From: Brienomyrus brachyistius
Taxonomy: Eukaryota; Chordata; Actinopteri; Osteoglossiformes; Mormyridae
Assembly (NCBI RefSeq): GCF_023856365.1
Contig: NC_064548.1
Coordinates: 4,067,001 to 4,131,000, forward strand
Direction: 5' to 3'
DNA length: 64,000 nt
The notes below the pieces were generated by a model, which worked only from the letters and a program-made list of their open reading frames with translations, had not been told where the DNA came from and did not search any database. Shown here in pieces: positions 1 to 25,800 of the stretch; the first letter of the stretch is position 1; every line of letters begins with the position of its first letter. Both the position numbers and the translations under genes were made by a program.

Positions 1-8
1 GAACGTAA

Positions 9-110
9 GGAGAACATGCAAACTCCAGAGAGAGCCAATGGTGGAGACTTGACGCCTGGTCCCAGAGTTGTGAAGCGACTTTGCCAACCACCACAACAGG
101 CCACCAATCC
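9..110 (-). repeat. Fragment of a V-SINE/Mermaid-like SINE
   Basis: The stretch aligns by eye with the 5' (tRNA-like) part of the full-length SINE copies at 31577-31939 and 33391-33743, in minus orientation. It shares GGAGAACATGCAAACTCC, the GGTGGAGACTTGA block and the GGTCCCAGAG block. It is diverged and truncated. The family name is my recollection of fish SINEs and was not checked by search. Confidence 0.55.
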
Positions 111-572
111 TCCATGCACTCCTTAGTTACTCTAAGCCACTGTGCTTTTAATGGTTTCCTTGATCCGTCAAAGTTTTCTTGGTGGATATGTGGGCTCATT
201 GCAGTTTTTTCAAGTTGCTGAAAACAGAGCAGTGATGAATCTTCCCGACAAAGTTAGTGAATCATTCTTCCATAAGCATCTTGGACCCTTTTCAAGGAAG
301 GGCAAGGCACAGGGCAAGGGGCACCCCAGGGGGGGCTATTATCGTACTTATTACTCATCTAAAACTGAACGCCTGAAACTGAACACAATGATCATTAGAC
401 TCAAAGCACTGCTACAAAGTTCATTCTGGCTTAATCTGCCAGGAGTATTAAGCACATCGTCTTCATGGTGATGTTGCCTCCTGTCAGTCAGGCAAATTCA
501 CTTATCAAAAACTACATTTAGCTTAAAATATAAACTCAGTCTGGCAGGTGATGTTTTTTACCCAAAAAGACC

Positions 573-879
573 ATAGATGTCACGATCTTGCTGGCAAGCG
601 GGCGATCGTCGGGCAGGCGAGCGAGCAAAGAGCAGGCAGGCAAGCGGGATACGGGGAAAACGGGGATTTATTTGGAGACAGGAACGGACAAGACGGAACA
701 CGGGAAAAGACGCTCACCAACATCAATGACGGACAAGGGAAACAGGTCAGACCAGGACTTAAATACACAGAGACTAATCAAAGTAAGCGGACAAAGCTGG
801 AGACGATCAGGGAAGCACACGTGGGTAATCAGGGGGCGTGGCACACACGAGGAGCGGACGAGCCGGGCATGACAATAGA
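573..879 (-). mobile_element. Solo LTR (297 bp) with 5-bp target-site duplication
   Basis: The element at 578-874 begins TGTCACG and ends CATGACA on the plus strand, so it has TG...CA termini and a short inverted repeat. It is flanked by identical ATAGA pentamers at 573-577 and 875-879. Read on the minus strand it has a TATA-like TATTTAAG and, nearer its 3' end, an AATAAA signal (the rc is in ATTTATTTGG near 666), in the order expected for an LTR. No internal retroelement sequence adjoins it. The simplest reading is an LTR left after LTR-LTR recombination. A non-autonomous element with LTR-like ends is the alternative. Confidence 0.7.
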
Positions 880-1440
880 CACCCATTTTACCCATATAGA
901 CATAGTGTACATTATATTTGACTATTTCCACAGTTTTAGTAATTCAGTAATTCAGATTAATTACCCAATTAAAGAGAACAACAGCAGCTCCTCAGAAAAG
1001 GGAATATTTTCGAGCCTTAACCCAAACATATAATGGTGCCTAATAGATTTTCTGCCAAGTGGTACAGCTATAGCTATAGGTTTTTACGACAGCTAATATT
1101 CATTTGAGTTTACAATAATGATGGTCCTGGATAAGACTTGTCAGAAGCAGAAATAAAAGTCAGCATTGACAATGCTGAGTTGCTGCTAGTCTCTGCTCAG
1201 GCGGTGAACAGATCCAGTTATTTATACATTTGTTTGGGGGTTAAGTAACCATGAGAGTAACAAACATAGAACAGCCAGAGGGGATAGGAAATGGTGCAGG
1301 ACAAAGTGGGTTTCACATGGATGCAGGGGGTCTGTCACCTACTTTTGTCCCCTCACAGCATGCTCACATCCTCTATTTATAAATCTGTAAAATGCATTAT
1401 GGGTAACTTTTTTCTCTCGGCAAGAAAATAGGAATGCACA

Positions 1441-1670
1441 CCCTAGCTGCATGTGCGTGGAGTTTGCATGCTCTCCTTGCATCATCATGGGGTTTCATTC
1501 AGGTTCTCTGCTTTCCCCCCATCGTCCGAAAACATGCTAAGGTAAACTGGAGCAGCTAAATTGTCTTTCAGTATGAATGGTGGGTGAATGTGCCTTGCAA
1601 GGCATTGGCGCCCTTTCCTGGGAGATTCCCCACCTTGCAACCAGATATGGAACATTATGGATCCACTGGA
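1441..1670 (+). repeat. Decayed V-SINE-like copy
   Basis: In plus orientation it keeps the core order seen in the intact copy at 31577-31939: GTGGAGTTTGCATG, a GGGGTTTC block, AACATGCT, GCTAAATTG and a GTGAATG block. It has many substitutions and no clear tRNA-like head, target-site duplication or GGAT tail. Confidence 0.5.
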
Positions 1671-2735
1671 AGATTTTCGCTTAAAAGGTGCTGAACAAAC
1701 AGGAGATTGTTTTGAAAACAGAAAAGAGGCTTGTTTGGTCTATGCTGAGCAATCGGTCGCTTTAGACAAATGAGTCCATTGCTGTTCCCCAGGGAAACAA
1801 GATTGACGTGACTGAAACACAGAAGAGCAGCTCCTCCCTGATCTGTGGCCGTCTGACGTTCAGCTTCAGCTTAATCCCTTTGGCATTTCCAGGGAAGTAC
1901 AAATAAATATTATCACCTGAGAAAAGCTGGTACATTGACCATATATTTTGGACCATTTTTAATTTGACTGTAAAAGCTTGTCCTCTGTGACGCTAAGGCC
2001 CTGCTCAGGCAGGAAATACACAAATGCCTTAAATATAGTGTCCCGATTCCGAGGGGACTGAAAAGCCTGGAAATTGTTGTTCCAAAGCTATAAGGTACTT
2101 CTGATGTTTTGGCAGAAAGCAGTTGACAAAAAAAGCCATTTAATTCCACTGATTGTTTTTTATATACGTATTTCATGAATAAATATCGCTATAAATGTAT
2201 TTTGCAAGGGTTACCACAGTAAGTACCAGATAATATCCTTTAAACTTTTGATTTATAACTAAGTTCAATGATCCGTGGCTCAGAAGAATGTTTTGTGGCC
2301 GAACTGCCAACATAATCTTCCTTCGCTAATACTCCTGTTGACTGTGATGTCAGCAAGTGGCATAAACGACGAAGACCAGACAGTCATGTGTGTATCTGAA
2401 TGTGAAGATACTTATTAACTCTCACGGTTTTCCAAGGAGGGTGACTGTGGACTATAAGACGACAGCATGTGTCTTATTTACTTGAATGCGCAGGTTCCTT
2501 GAGATCTGGATGCGTTTCTGCTCAGAATGCATGCAGATGGAGTTAAGTGCTAAGTTTTGTGGCATGTTGACAAAGTAAGTTTTATAAACTGTTATGCAGT
2601 GACTTGCTTCAGTAAAGAAATTTTTGTTGAATCGCCTGCTTCAGAGACTGATACAGATTATTTGCGTAAAATTAATTCATTCTGTATAATATCTATAATT
2701 TATAATTTTCATTTCACCAGTTAATATCCATCACC

Positions 2736-2769
2736 ACCCCCCTCCCCCCCCCCCCCCCCCCCCGCCCCC
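2736..2769. repeat. C-rich homopolymer run
   Basis: An almost pure run of C interrupted by single T, A and G bases. It is low-complexity DNA and a likely site of length variation or assembly error. Confidence 0.95.
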
Positions 2770-5700
2770 AAAGCATGATGCCATGCCCACGAAACACAAA
2801 CACACAATTATATACCTTTTGTGTGCGGTCACTTCTATTTATTCTACGGAGAGTGGACTTCATTATTGTAAACTCCACCCCCAGCCCTGCAGGCAGAATG
2901 ATAAGGGAGATGGTCAACTACTCTATCCAATCGAAATAAAAACAATTTTTCTTCACCACATATAACTAAATACTCATGATTTCTAATCATTCCTAGTAAC
3001 TACACCCCCCACTGTCTAAGACAGGTAAGAGCAGATATTCTTTGGGTGCCAGACCATATACAAAAGGGAATGAAAACTAACAGCCCTTGCAGTCTGGGAG
3101 AACCATTTCCCTCTCAGATGTAATTCCTGGATTGATCAGCTGAGTCTGTCAGTATAAAAGAAACACTGCAATTTTCAGCACATGAAAGAATATGTTTGTG
3201 CATCTGAAAATCATTTCTGGCTTTTGCAGTGAGTATGTTCCCAACAGCCACCCTTGGATTCCTGAGCCCACCGCAGCCCTGTACTGAATAAGCACTTACG
3301 GTAGATGGAGGATGTTTTTACAGGAATCTTGACGGCCCTTTAGAACATTCATCAGCAGCTTCCAAAGTTTCAGTGGTGGCCGCGGTTAACAGAAAACAGA
3401 CGGGTTGATGGTTCCAATTCATTCACTGATGAATAAAAGACAAAGATTCTGATTACTTTGAAACAATTGGTAGTGCAACCAAAGTCATAGATGATTTACA
3501 GTCTATGACAAAACAGGAAGTCTGAAAACATACAGATGAGGACGGCGAAGGTCTCAGTGGTCATGAACAAATGGAAGAGCATCTCCGCATTACGCACCCT
3601 ATTCACATGCATCATTTTGTTATTTACTTTTTTGCCGATGATATTTTCACATGCTGGAAGGCCAGACGTCTTTTTCTCATTTGAGATTCCAAATGTTCTT
3701 TCAAGAGACGTCAATTCCCGTCATTTCATTTCCGCGGAGTTCAGAATGGATGCAGCTCCGACGTGCACATTTCCTTGGCTCACAGACATTCCACGCTTGT
3801 TGTTCTTGCTGAGCTTTTAGCTAATCTGTTTTAATCAAGTGGCTAATTGAATTCTGGCTCTAATTTCAGCACATCTTGAGAGGTTGGTTCACATTTGATA
3901 AAGATTCAGTTAGCGTGTTAGCGTTGATATTTTTTTTTTCATTTGAATAATTAGCTGTTATCCTTGAGTGTTTGAAAGAACAAAAAGGGACTGAGAAATA
4001 TACATCTGGTTGAAATGTGTTTGGTTATCATTGCAGGAGACCCAAATTACTCGAAACGCTGCAAGTACACAAAATACAGGAAATCAGCCAAAATCGTTAC
4101 CTTCACTAGGAGAAATCACCCACTTGGATAACGAGTAGCTTTGACTGTGTGATTAGGCCACTCGATGCTTGGAAGGAGGTGAAAATGTCTGTCTTCTGCC
4201 ATTGAGGAGGCCCGTGGCCTGACCACACTCACCCTGAAGATCACTTCAATAATCAGACACCAGGATGGCAGGCTCATCAGCAGGGGTCATCTCTCGTGGT
4301 GCAGGCGCAACTCAAATGCCCAAACTGTCAATGACCCAATTACACAGCTTCCATTTTGACATTAATTAGCTGTGTACCTTCCTATTAACCATGAATATGA
4401 CTGTAATTGAAAGTCTTAGACACCTACCAGCTAAAACATATGCAAATCATAATTGCAGATACTGGTCATTTTATAACAGGAATTGAGTCTGGAAAAAACA
4501 TTTTCCATATATTGTACAACAAATGTCCATTGAAAATGAAACTGACTTTTTTTCCATTTTGACCAACATTATACAGACTGTTACAAATCTGTTACAATGT
4601 TGTTTGAGGCTAACTTGAATGTATAAGTGCTTTCTTTACATTTGTGTATAAGCATTTACCCAAACACAATGAAGCATTTTTGGTGTTCCAGACGTTTAAT
4701 AATCAGTCATTGTCCTATGCCCTTGTTGCCCGTAATAGCAAATTTCAAATATTCAACAAAGAGGAGTTGGTCTTATTTACAAAAACGCGTTACAATTCTG
4801 GGTCATGTGCACAATGACAGGGAGAAGTAGCATTTCAACACGGGCTTTCTGAATCCTTGATGGACCCTCTACATCCGCAGTGACAACAGAAACACCAGGG
4901 TCACGTTAAAAGGTGACGAGAACAATTCAGCGAGTGCGGCATGGCGGCTGTAATTCTGCGAGTGACTAAACCGTAATGAAGTAGATCCATTTATGTACAC
5001 AAAACGGGCAGGTGAGAAGAGTGAGGATTCTATTCATAAGCTTCGGAATATAAACTGCAGTTCCAATAAATTTGGTAGTAAAGACACTTCAAAAGAATTT
5101 GTTCATGCAGTTGTTCATCAGTCACCCTAATACTGGCAACAGTAGCTCCTTTCCTCACCTCAGCAAAACTCCTTAGCCATATATACACAGCTCTGCTCAG
5201 GGAATCACACAAGTACAATACATCCGGCTGGGCGGCAGTTTATCAAAGAGAGCGACACCTTGGGATGGTAAGTCATTAATCTGCATTCTAAAAGGGGCTT
5301 TGCTGTCATACAAGCGTACTTGTCCTGGACAGCTCTGGACAGTAACAGATGGACCTTACACTAATTGGACTGCTTTAAATACTGCTACATAACCAAATGA
5401 CGTTCTTGTAGCAGTAGCTACTACTGTTTTGACATGTTCATAAGCCATTACCATCATCTGCAGGTCAGCTGTCAATCTACATTCCTTCCCCCAAAAACAT
5501 CTCTCACCTGTGTGAGAGACCTACCAAAGGCACACAGAACGGGAACGAAACCACCACTGTTATTTATCATCATCATACTGTGGCGTATTAAGCAGGACAG
5601 TAACCTGTTTTCTATCTGAAATTAAACAGATTCATTTAGAACCAACATTTTTTAAACACACATGGGGTGAGGGTGGGAAATTTATAGTCTTGTAGGTCAA

Positions 5701-6264
5701 TATTCATTCCTAGAGGCCATAAGGGAAGAGGCTAAGGTTTTTTGTGCGTATTAAACAGCATTATGCTACGTAAGAGCAGATGAGGGAGTGCCAATTTCGT
5801 CTTTTTGCCACTTAAACAAGGGGCGGGTCAGACAACTATACCGTCATAGCGACGTCCCAGCTCTGCATCATATGGACAGCCAGTGTTAGCAGTGACAGGC
5901 CATGGGGGGCAGGAAGAACAGCTGCCATATATTCTCATACAATAGTACAAAGGCCAGGAAAGCAGGGGGGTGGGGTTTAAATAAAAAAAAAACAGCTGGG
6001 TGTGGAAGCATGAAGTGGAGCATGGAAAACTTCAGGGAGAGGCAGACAGGGGGCGCTGGCACACAGGGGGCACACAGTTATGCTGCTTTGACACAGGGCA
6101 CAAGGTGTCATGCCAGGGCCTAAGGTAACATGCCAAGAAGGAAAACAAACAAGAAAGAATGGAAGAAAGAATGAGTGAAATACAGGTGTAGCACTGAACC
6201 CCACATCAACACTTTGGAGGATCCAGTTCAGACTCTCCTGTTGCTCCAGAAGAGTGGGGGCAGT

Positions 6265-19995
<13,731 letters not shown>

Positions 19996-20110
19996 GTTTC
20001 CGTATACAGTCCACTGTAGAATAACAAATCCGAGGGCTGCGCCTGCGCATTGGCGCACGACGCTCAAGTGGCGGTTGCGCACTGAACCGTTATTAGTCAC
20101 GTGGCCCGAC
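19996..20110 (-). promoter_or_regulatory. sucla2 core promoter region
   Basis: GC-rich DNA directly upstream of the sucla2 start codon. It has TGCGCCTGCGCA at 20038-20049, one mismatch from the palindromic NRF-1 consensus. An overlapping ATTGG (inverted CCAAT box) is at 20049-20053 and a CACGTG E-box at 20098-20103. NRF-1 sites are typical of nuclear genes for mitochondrial proteins. The sites are seen; their use is inferred. Confidence 0.45.
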
Positions 20111-20523
20111 GGAAGATGTCAAAAGTTCTCTTACCGTGAGGGCCTTGTTTGACTTATGAGAATGCGAGGAGTGTCATCAGACTAGGAGTGCCCAGAGCAG
20201 ATTTGACTATTTTTCCAGTTTAAATTTCCAAGCATCATGACTCTTTCATGCATTTGTCTGTGTTAGCCCCCTCACTCAGGAATAGACTTTCCTTGCTTGT
20301 TTTTTTGCAATATTTTGCTAACACATATGTGACAGCTACTGTGAAACGCTTTAAAAACAGTGCCTCAGTGGTTTAGTGAAAGAAGTGCATGCCTACTAAG
20401 GCTATTCTATTTATGGCTACGTCTGCAAACCTGCATTTAGAAGCGTATTTTGAATCCTTTGTCATAATGGAGTCTTCATAACATTCTACCATAAAAAGTC
20501 ACACACAGATTTGTAATTCTATC

Positions 20524-20750
20524 TTTGTGGGGACTCTCCATTCATTTATATGGGGAAAATTCTAATCCCAGCATGATGACCTTAACCCCTACCCACCCCT
20601 AACCTTAACCATAAGTAACCAAACAAAATATGAGACTTTGGAATTTTTGATTGCATTCACAGATCTTTATGGGGACCTGAAAAATGGTCCCCACGTGAAA
20701 ATAACAGGTTTTTATCACATCGTGGAGGACATTTGGTCCACATACACGCA
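20524..20750. mobile_element. Fold-back repeat with TTGTGGGGAC-type ends
   Basis: The left end reads TTTGTGGGGACTCTCCATT. The right end holds GTGGAGGACATTTGGTCCACA. An internal TATGGGGACCTG / TGGTCCCCAC pair and the block CCTAACCTTAACCATAAGTAACC lie between. This is a common fish non-autonomous repeat by appearance; class not determined. Confidence 0.5.
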
Positions 20751-21127
20751 AATGTACATATTCAATGTTGCATATGCTACGTACGATCTCTTATAGACAT
20801 TGATATATATATAACACACAGACACACTTTGAGAAATTCCACCATCAATTCCGTTCATATTCCAAGTCCATGCCTTCTATCTCTTAGTACATTCTAAGGG
20901 ATATTTTAAGTTTTTATTTTATTTTATACCAATCCTGCGATCTATTTACACAACTTTACTCATGATAAGTAAAGCATTGTTGCAGCGTTGATTGAGGTAC
21001 GCCTTGAGCTCCTGGCATAATCCAGAAGACCAAATGATCATTCTTGGGCTTGTACACAATGGTAAGGATTGAGGTGTCCATACTGGTCTAAGCAGTCTTC
21101 TACTTGAAGTGTTTATGGAATAGAATA

Positions 21128-21340
21128 GAATAGACTTTATTCATCTCTGTATGGAAATTGTCTATATATCTATGACATGATGCTCTCTATGAAACACAGA
21201 CAGGTGACACCAGGTTTTGAGTCACAGCACAAGGTAGGCCAGTGTCTGGCACATCTGGAGTATCTGCTGTTAGGGACCTTGCTCAAGGGCTTCTGATCAA
21301 AGACGCTGAGCCCTAACCCCCTAGGGCACACACTCCCCCC
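21128..21340 (-). repeat. SINE/LINE-tail-like repeat
   Basis: Starts TAGACTTTATTCATCTCTGTATGGAAATT and contains GGGACCTTGCTCAAGGGCTTCTGATC. It shares layout with 53449-53700 (TTATTGACCCCTGTGGAGAAATT ... GACCTTGCTCAAGGGC). Family unknown. Confidence 0.5.
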
Positions 21341-22113
21341 ATTTTTAAAGCATTTCACAGCAGCTGAAACTTAGCAAAATATTACAAAAAACAATGCCAT
21401 GTAATGTTTGACTATAAATGCAATAAAAGTTATTTAATGTAATACATTTAAAAATGTGTATTATTTGTATTTGCTTTCTCAAGTTAGAGGTTTCCCAATA
21501 TAATTACACTTAAAAACATTAAATTCCTTAAAAACAAAGTCCAAAATTGACACATTTACTAAAGATTGTTCTTTATTTACACCATAGAAAGATTTATGTA
21601 CAGTATTATTTACAGTTTAAGCAAAACATGACAGTCTGCCACTTCACTCACACCTTCTCTCCAGTTTACATGAAACCAGCTACATCCATGACTCCTTTTT
21701 TATACATTTCCAAATACAAGCCAACCCAGCTGCAAGTGCAGTGAGCAGGAGGCCACCCGTTTAACCAAGAGGTTGAAGTCCTGCAGTTGGGAATATTCAG
21801 ACAAATAATCCAATATAAAAGGAGCACAATTTAAAAATCTGCAAGGCCACAAGATACATAATCAATTTAATGTATTTCAAAATTCCACAGAATGCACCTG
21901 CTATGAGGACCAAGCTCAGCAAAGACACTTCAAGGAGTCTGAGAAAAGTACAAATGCCTGTTGAGTTTAGGCCAAAGCACAACAAAAGCCAATATTCCAG
22001 TCACACGGAACGGGATCAAACTGAGATGGACTGTACAGTGATGCAGTGGCTCTCTTCCTCAGCAGTGACTATGAATGTAGGACTTTGGACCCTCGGGCAG
22101 TACCTGACGGCTG

Positions 22114-22119
22114 TTTATT
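22114..22119 (-). terminator. Candidate med4 polyadenylation signal
   Basis: TTTATT on the plus strand is AATAAA in the med4 sense, about 340 nt after the stop codon. Distal alternatives exist, e.g. 21572-21577. Usage cannot be told from sequence alone. Confidence 0.35.
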
Positions 22120-22459
22120 CTATAAAATTCTCTGAAAGTTTAAAAGGTGCCGAGTGTACAGATCACCTGAAACAATTGTGACGGATGACAGTTTCCCCTT
22201 CTGGTAATATAATGAATATCTGAACTGCGAAGTACAGAACAATTTACAGCAGAGATAATTATAAAAATTACCACTATAAAGTTACCAGATGGTTATTTTA
22301 TGGGAGGTCTTTGTTTACCAATAGCAACACCCATACTTGTGATTATAATAATTCTTATTTCTTGGCTTTAATACTTTTTCCATGAATGGTGGAGTTGGGT
22401 TTGACAGTCACAGACAGACTGGGTCATATTCTACTCGGGTAGCGCGCTGTGTGTCCTTC

Positions 22460-25016
22460 TCAGTCCGAGTCGCTGCTACTGCTGGATGAATCTGTGGACA
22501 TGGCTTCCACATCATCTTCGTTCTCCTTGTTGTGGCCTGGGGGCTCCAGAGCGAAGTCGTTGCCATGGTGAGGTGGTAGGATACCCATGGATACGTCACT
22601 GGACTGCCAGGGGTACTGTGGCGTGAGCACATCTGGGAAAAGGGGTCGGGGGGAAGCAGTCAGGGGGGAACGCAGCTGTGAGGCAGCGGACAGACACTGC
22701 GCTACTGCATGACTTAACTGCGCTGCAGTGAAGTCTCAATGACATCATGCAGGTTCTCACAAATACAAGAACAATTTTAATGGACCTCATTCCCAGAGGA
22801 GGAAAAGCTTGTTTGAAATTCCCCTGTTTCGTTAGCTTGTAGAACCAGTGTTTGTTTTATTCTGTGGTCCGTGTTACTGGTTGAAAGTTAATTATACAAA
22901 TGGTAAATTTCCGAAGACCCGAATAATGAGTCATCAAGTAAACATTACGAATGGCCTTGGAAAACAACTAACCAGTTTTGAAAATCTGCTTCGATTCAAA
23001 TTCAAAGCAATCAGCAAACAAGCCAAAGCAGACAGGTGGCATACCTGGCAGTCTGCCCGCAGCCAGAGCGTCACCAGGAAGGTGCCCGTTCACACCATTG
23101 GAGGCCAGGTTGCTCATGTGTCCCAGCATCCCACTGCGCATCTCGAGATCAGTGGGGTACGGCCTGCGTGGGTCACCTGTGAACATCAACCACAGAGCTT
23201 TAGTCAGCAAATTAATACATACTTGCATTTTCTCCATCCATCCATTTTCCAAACCGCTTATCCTACTGGGTCGCGGGGGGTCCGGAGCCTATCCCGCAAG
23301 CAATGGGCACGAGGCAGGGAACAACCCAGGATGGGGGGCCAGCCCATCGCAGGGCACAGTCACACACCATTCACTCACATATGCATAGCTATGGGCAATT
23401 TAGCAAGTCCAATTAGCCTCAGCATGTTTTTGGACTGTGGGGGGAAACCAGAGTACCCGGAGAAAACCCCACGACGACATGGAGAGAACATGCAAACTCC
23501 ACACACATGTGACCCAGGCGGAATTGCATTTTTCTCATTTTCATTATTATTATTATTTTTTTTTTTACATAAAAAGTCAGTCCCAGGCCAATGTCCTTAA
23601 CCACAATGGCATGTTTTGTCCCTTCATACACACCTGGTACCCAGTTGAGAGGAGCACACACCGCATTGCTGGCACTGATTCTGTGAGCATACTTGATGAT
23701 CTCCTCTGAGGAGATGCTTCCTTCAAAAAAAATTAAATAAAATAAATTCACAAACAAGAAGTTCAACTTCAAGTCCCTTTCAACCACATTTAGGTCAACA
23801 ATTCCATTCTGTTGTCAGTCACAATTAACCAACCTTTTCTGGCCTTTTCGATGGATTTTAGTTTTTCCTTTGCTTGGTATACAGCCGTTGCCTTGGAGAG
23901 AAAATATCATAATTAAAACTGATCCAGACCAACCGATTGAGCCTGACTGACCGGGGCAGCACAGGGTACAAGCCCCAGGTACATCTAGGACACTGCAGGG
24001 GAGATACAAACAAATTCTATAGGCAGTTTACAGACACCAACTAACTGGACTGTGTGTCTTTGGATTGCAGGAGGAATCTGGAGTATGCAGAGGCTTAAGT
24101 TAAATGACTGCATCTTGAAACAGACAGCAAGAGATTTTCTTTGTTTTGGTCAGAGAATGTAGGTTCTCTTGACTGCAGTTGTTCAGTGATAACATAGCAA
24201 GAGAGCATGCAGCAGGACATCTGAACTCTAATGGACTAAAGTGGTTCAAACAGCTCAGCACATCCCAGCTCACCAGTATGTGCTCTGCTTCCTTTAGCTG
24301 CTTCTGCAGTTGCTGGATGTCGCTGTCCCGTTTCTCCACCTCTTTCTCCAGGAGCTGCATTTCCTGATGAACTTTTCCCTGCTTCTGGGCTACCTTCATT
24401 AGCTCCTGGAACTCCCCGTCCCTCTGCACAAGTAGCTCAAGGATCTGCGGAATGATCAGGAGAAATCACACGGCGACAGGGCGACCGGGGCTCGGACGTG
24501 ACACGTCAAACGACACATCCCCTTACCTGCGTGTCCTCGCCAGGCTGGGGCAGTTTTTGGCTCCTCGACAAGGCAAGGATTTCAATCAGCTCTCTGTGAT
24601 GATCAGAGTTAGTTAATTACCGAACTTTCTGGATGCTTCAGTAATACAGCAACAGTAATAAAATAAACATAGGAAAACATATTTTGTGGGAAAATGCATG
24701 TTTGCTTCGTTTCTAATCTTATGGACAGTCTCTACAACCAGACACACGACATCAAACATATGTACACTAGACAGCTGCTGAAATTTCATTTCATAAAAAA
24801 GAGGTACAAGAAAGTTAAACCATCTGTTCCCTAGTAAGAGGAAGTTGCCGCACAGATCGTAAATGCCGCTATAGTATTTCCTAAATTAATTTCAGTGATA
24901 ATCCCCGAGATTTTGTGCCGTGACGCAGCTTCACCAAATACGCACCTGGATAACACTTCTAGATCGTCTAAAGCGGATAATAGCCGCTCCTTCGTGGACC
25001 TGCTGGGAACCGCCAT
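22460..25016 (-). CDS. med4: Mediator complex subunit 4
   Basis: Seven exons (minus): 24946-25016, 24527-24593, 24274-24444, 23834-23891, 23634-23720, 23045-23176, 22460-22632. All introns are GT-AG and phases join to give 252 aa (human 270; the difference is mostly a shorter N-terminus). MED4 is a middle-module subunit of Mediator, which links transcription factors to RNA polymerase II in the nucleus. Family sequence is continuous: [16 protein letters not shown] near the start; a helical/coiled-coil stretch in exon 3 (residues 47-103, with [18 protein letters not shown]); then [32 protein letters not shown] and [18 protein letters not shown]; and the acidic Ser/Asp C-terminal tail [12 protein letters not shown]. 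The ATG at 25016 is the only start that fits the family N-terminus. Intron 5 carries a SINE (23234-23521). Confidence 0.98.
23234..23521 (-). repeat. 5'-truncated V-SINE-like copy in med4 intron 5
   Basis: Minus orientation (same strand as med4), from the CCATCCATCC tail to the ACACATGTGACCCAGGCGG block. The tRNA-like head is missing. Very similar to the copies at 31577 and 33391. Confidence 0.85.
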
Positions 25017-25399
25017 TATTCCAGGTTATTGTTTGTAGTGCGCATGTCAGGAGAGAGAGGAAAACGAAAGCTTTGTGCGTCTGCGTCCGTGGACAAAGCA
25101 GTTCGGAAAAGCCTCTAGCGACGCCTGCTGGACGGACAGGGGACACGTCTTTACCACCAAGATGTCATTTCTGTTTCAATCGCCCAAACAAATAAAAATA
25201 TTTTACCACAAAGTCGGGAACATCTGCAAGCAGCGCACCCACAGCCACAGCATCTTCATTCCTCTGCCATTAGGGAGGCGTTACAGAGCCCTGTATGCCC
25301 ACGCGAAGACCTTGTTAATATAGACACGAACCTGCTTCCAGGGAAGTAGAAACCTTGGTGACCGCTGTGTGGACTGCTTCCCTGTCTGATGAAGATGAT

Positions 25400-25800
25400 A
25401 TGAGGTTCCCATCACCAAAGCTGAGAAGCTGGAGAGAACAGTCAGTACATACATCAGAAAGGGCTCATATTCCCATGATGCCTCAGTGATATCGGGCTTT
25501 ATGGGAATTGCTGTTCTACCCAATCCCAAGAACCTAAACCAGTGGCTTGAGGGAGACCCATTATGTCCCCATTGCCAAAGACCAATAACCCAACAGAACA
25601 TACTCACCAGAGACCTAAGACCAACTTCACCCAAGGTCGCTACATCTGGAGCCATAAACAAAAGTACTCCAGTCTAACAACTGAAATGAAACAAAAAGGC
25701 ATGGAAAACACCGGTGCCTGTGGTGGTCGGCTACTGAGCGAACAAACAACTGGCTTTGGCTGAAAAGAAAGGACCAGAACTGGACTAGAAGATGACCATC
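25400..25800 (+). pseudogene. Non-LTR retrotransposon reverse-transcriptase C-terminus, relic
   Basis: A plus-strand frame reads GDPLCPHCQRPITQQNIL, resembling the zinc-knuckle-like end of LINE reverse transcriptases (CxxC followed by HIL). A +1 frame continues with TQGRYIWSHKQ, resembling the GRYTWRH motif seen in R2/NeSL-type ORFs. The frame change between the two shows it is broken. The match is from memory of the family, not an alignment. Confidence 0.45.

Larger units (their letters stand above)
880..6264. other. Gene-free region downstream of sucla2
   Basis: No open frame here looks like a conserved protein; the longest ORFs are under 110 codons and have no recognisable motif. The region holds a decayed SINE (1441-1670), a C-rich run (2736-2769) and otherwise unique, AT-rich DNA. 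The last few hundred bases before 6265 should contain the sucla2 3' UTR, but I found no convincing minus-strand AATAAA close to the stop codon. Confidence 0.6.
20111..22113. other. Gene-free interval between sucla2 and med4
   Basis: No coding exon was recognised, and no Nudix box that would mark NUDT15. It holds a fold-back repeat (20524-20750), a SINE-like tail (21128-21340) and AT-rich DNA. An AATAAA on the minus strand at 21572-21577 could be a distal med4 polyadenylation signal. Confidence 0.55.

Noticed and set aside
3536..3820. 94-codon plus-strand ORF with a hydrophobic segment
   Set aside because: A hydrophobic stretch in AT-rich DNA is common by chance; no homologue or gene structure was recognised.
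20038..20100. Longer sucla2 N-terminus from an upstream in-frame GTG codon at 20100
   Set aside because: Only a GTG is present. The ATG at 19995 has a strong context and aligns with the known family start.
25281..25661. 126-codon minus-strand ORF next to med4
   Set aside because: It is antisense to a recognisable LINE reverse-transcriptase relic and has no protein features of its own.
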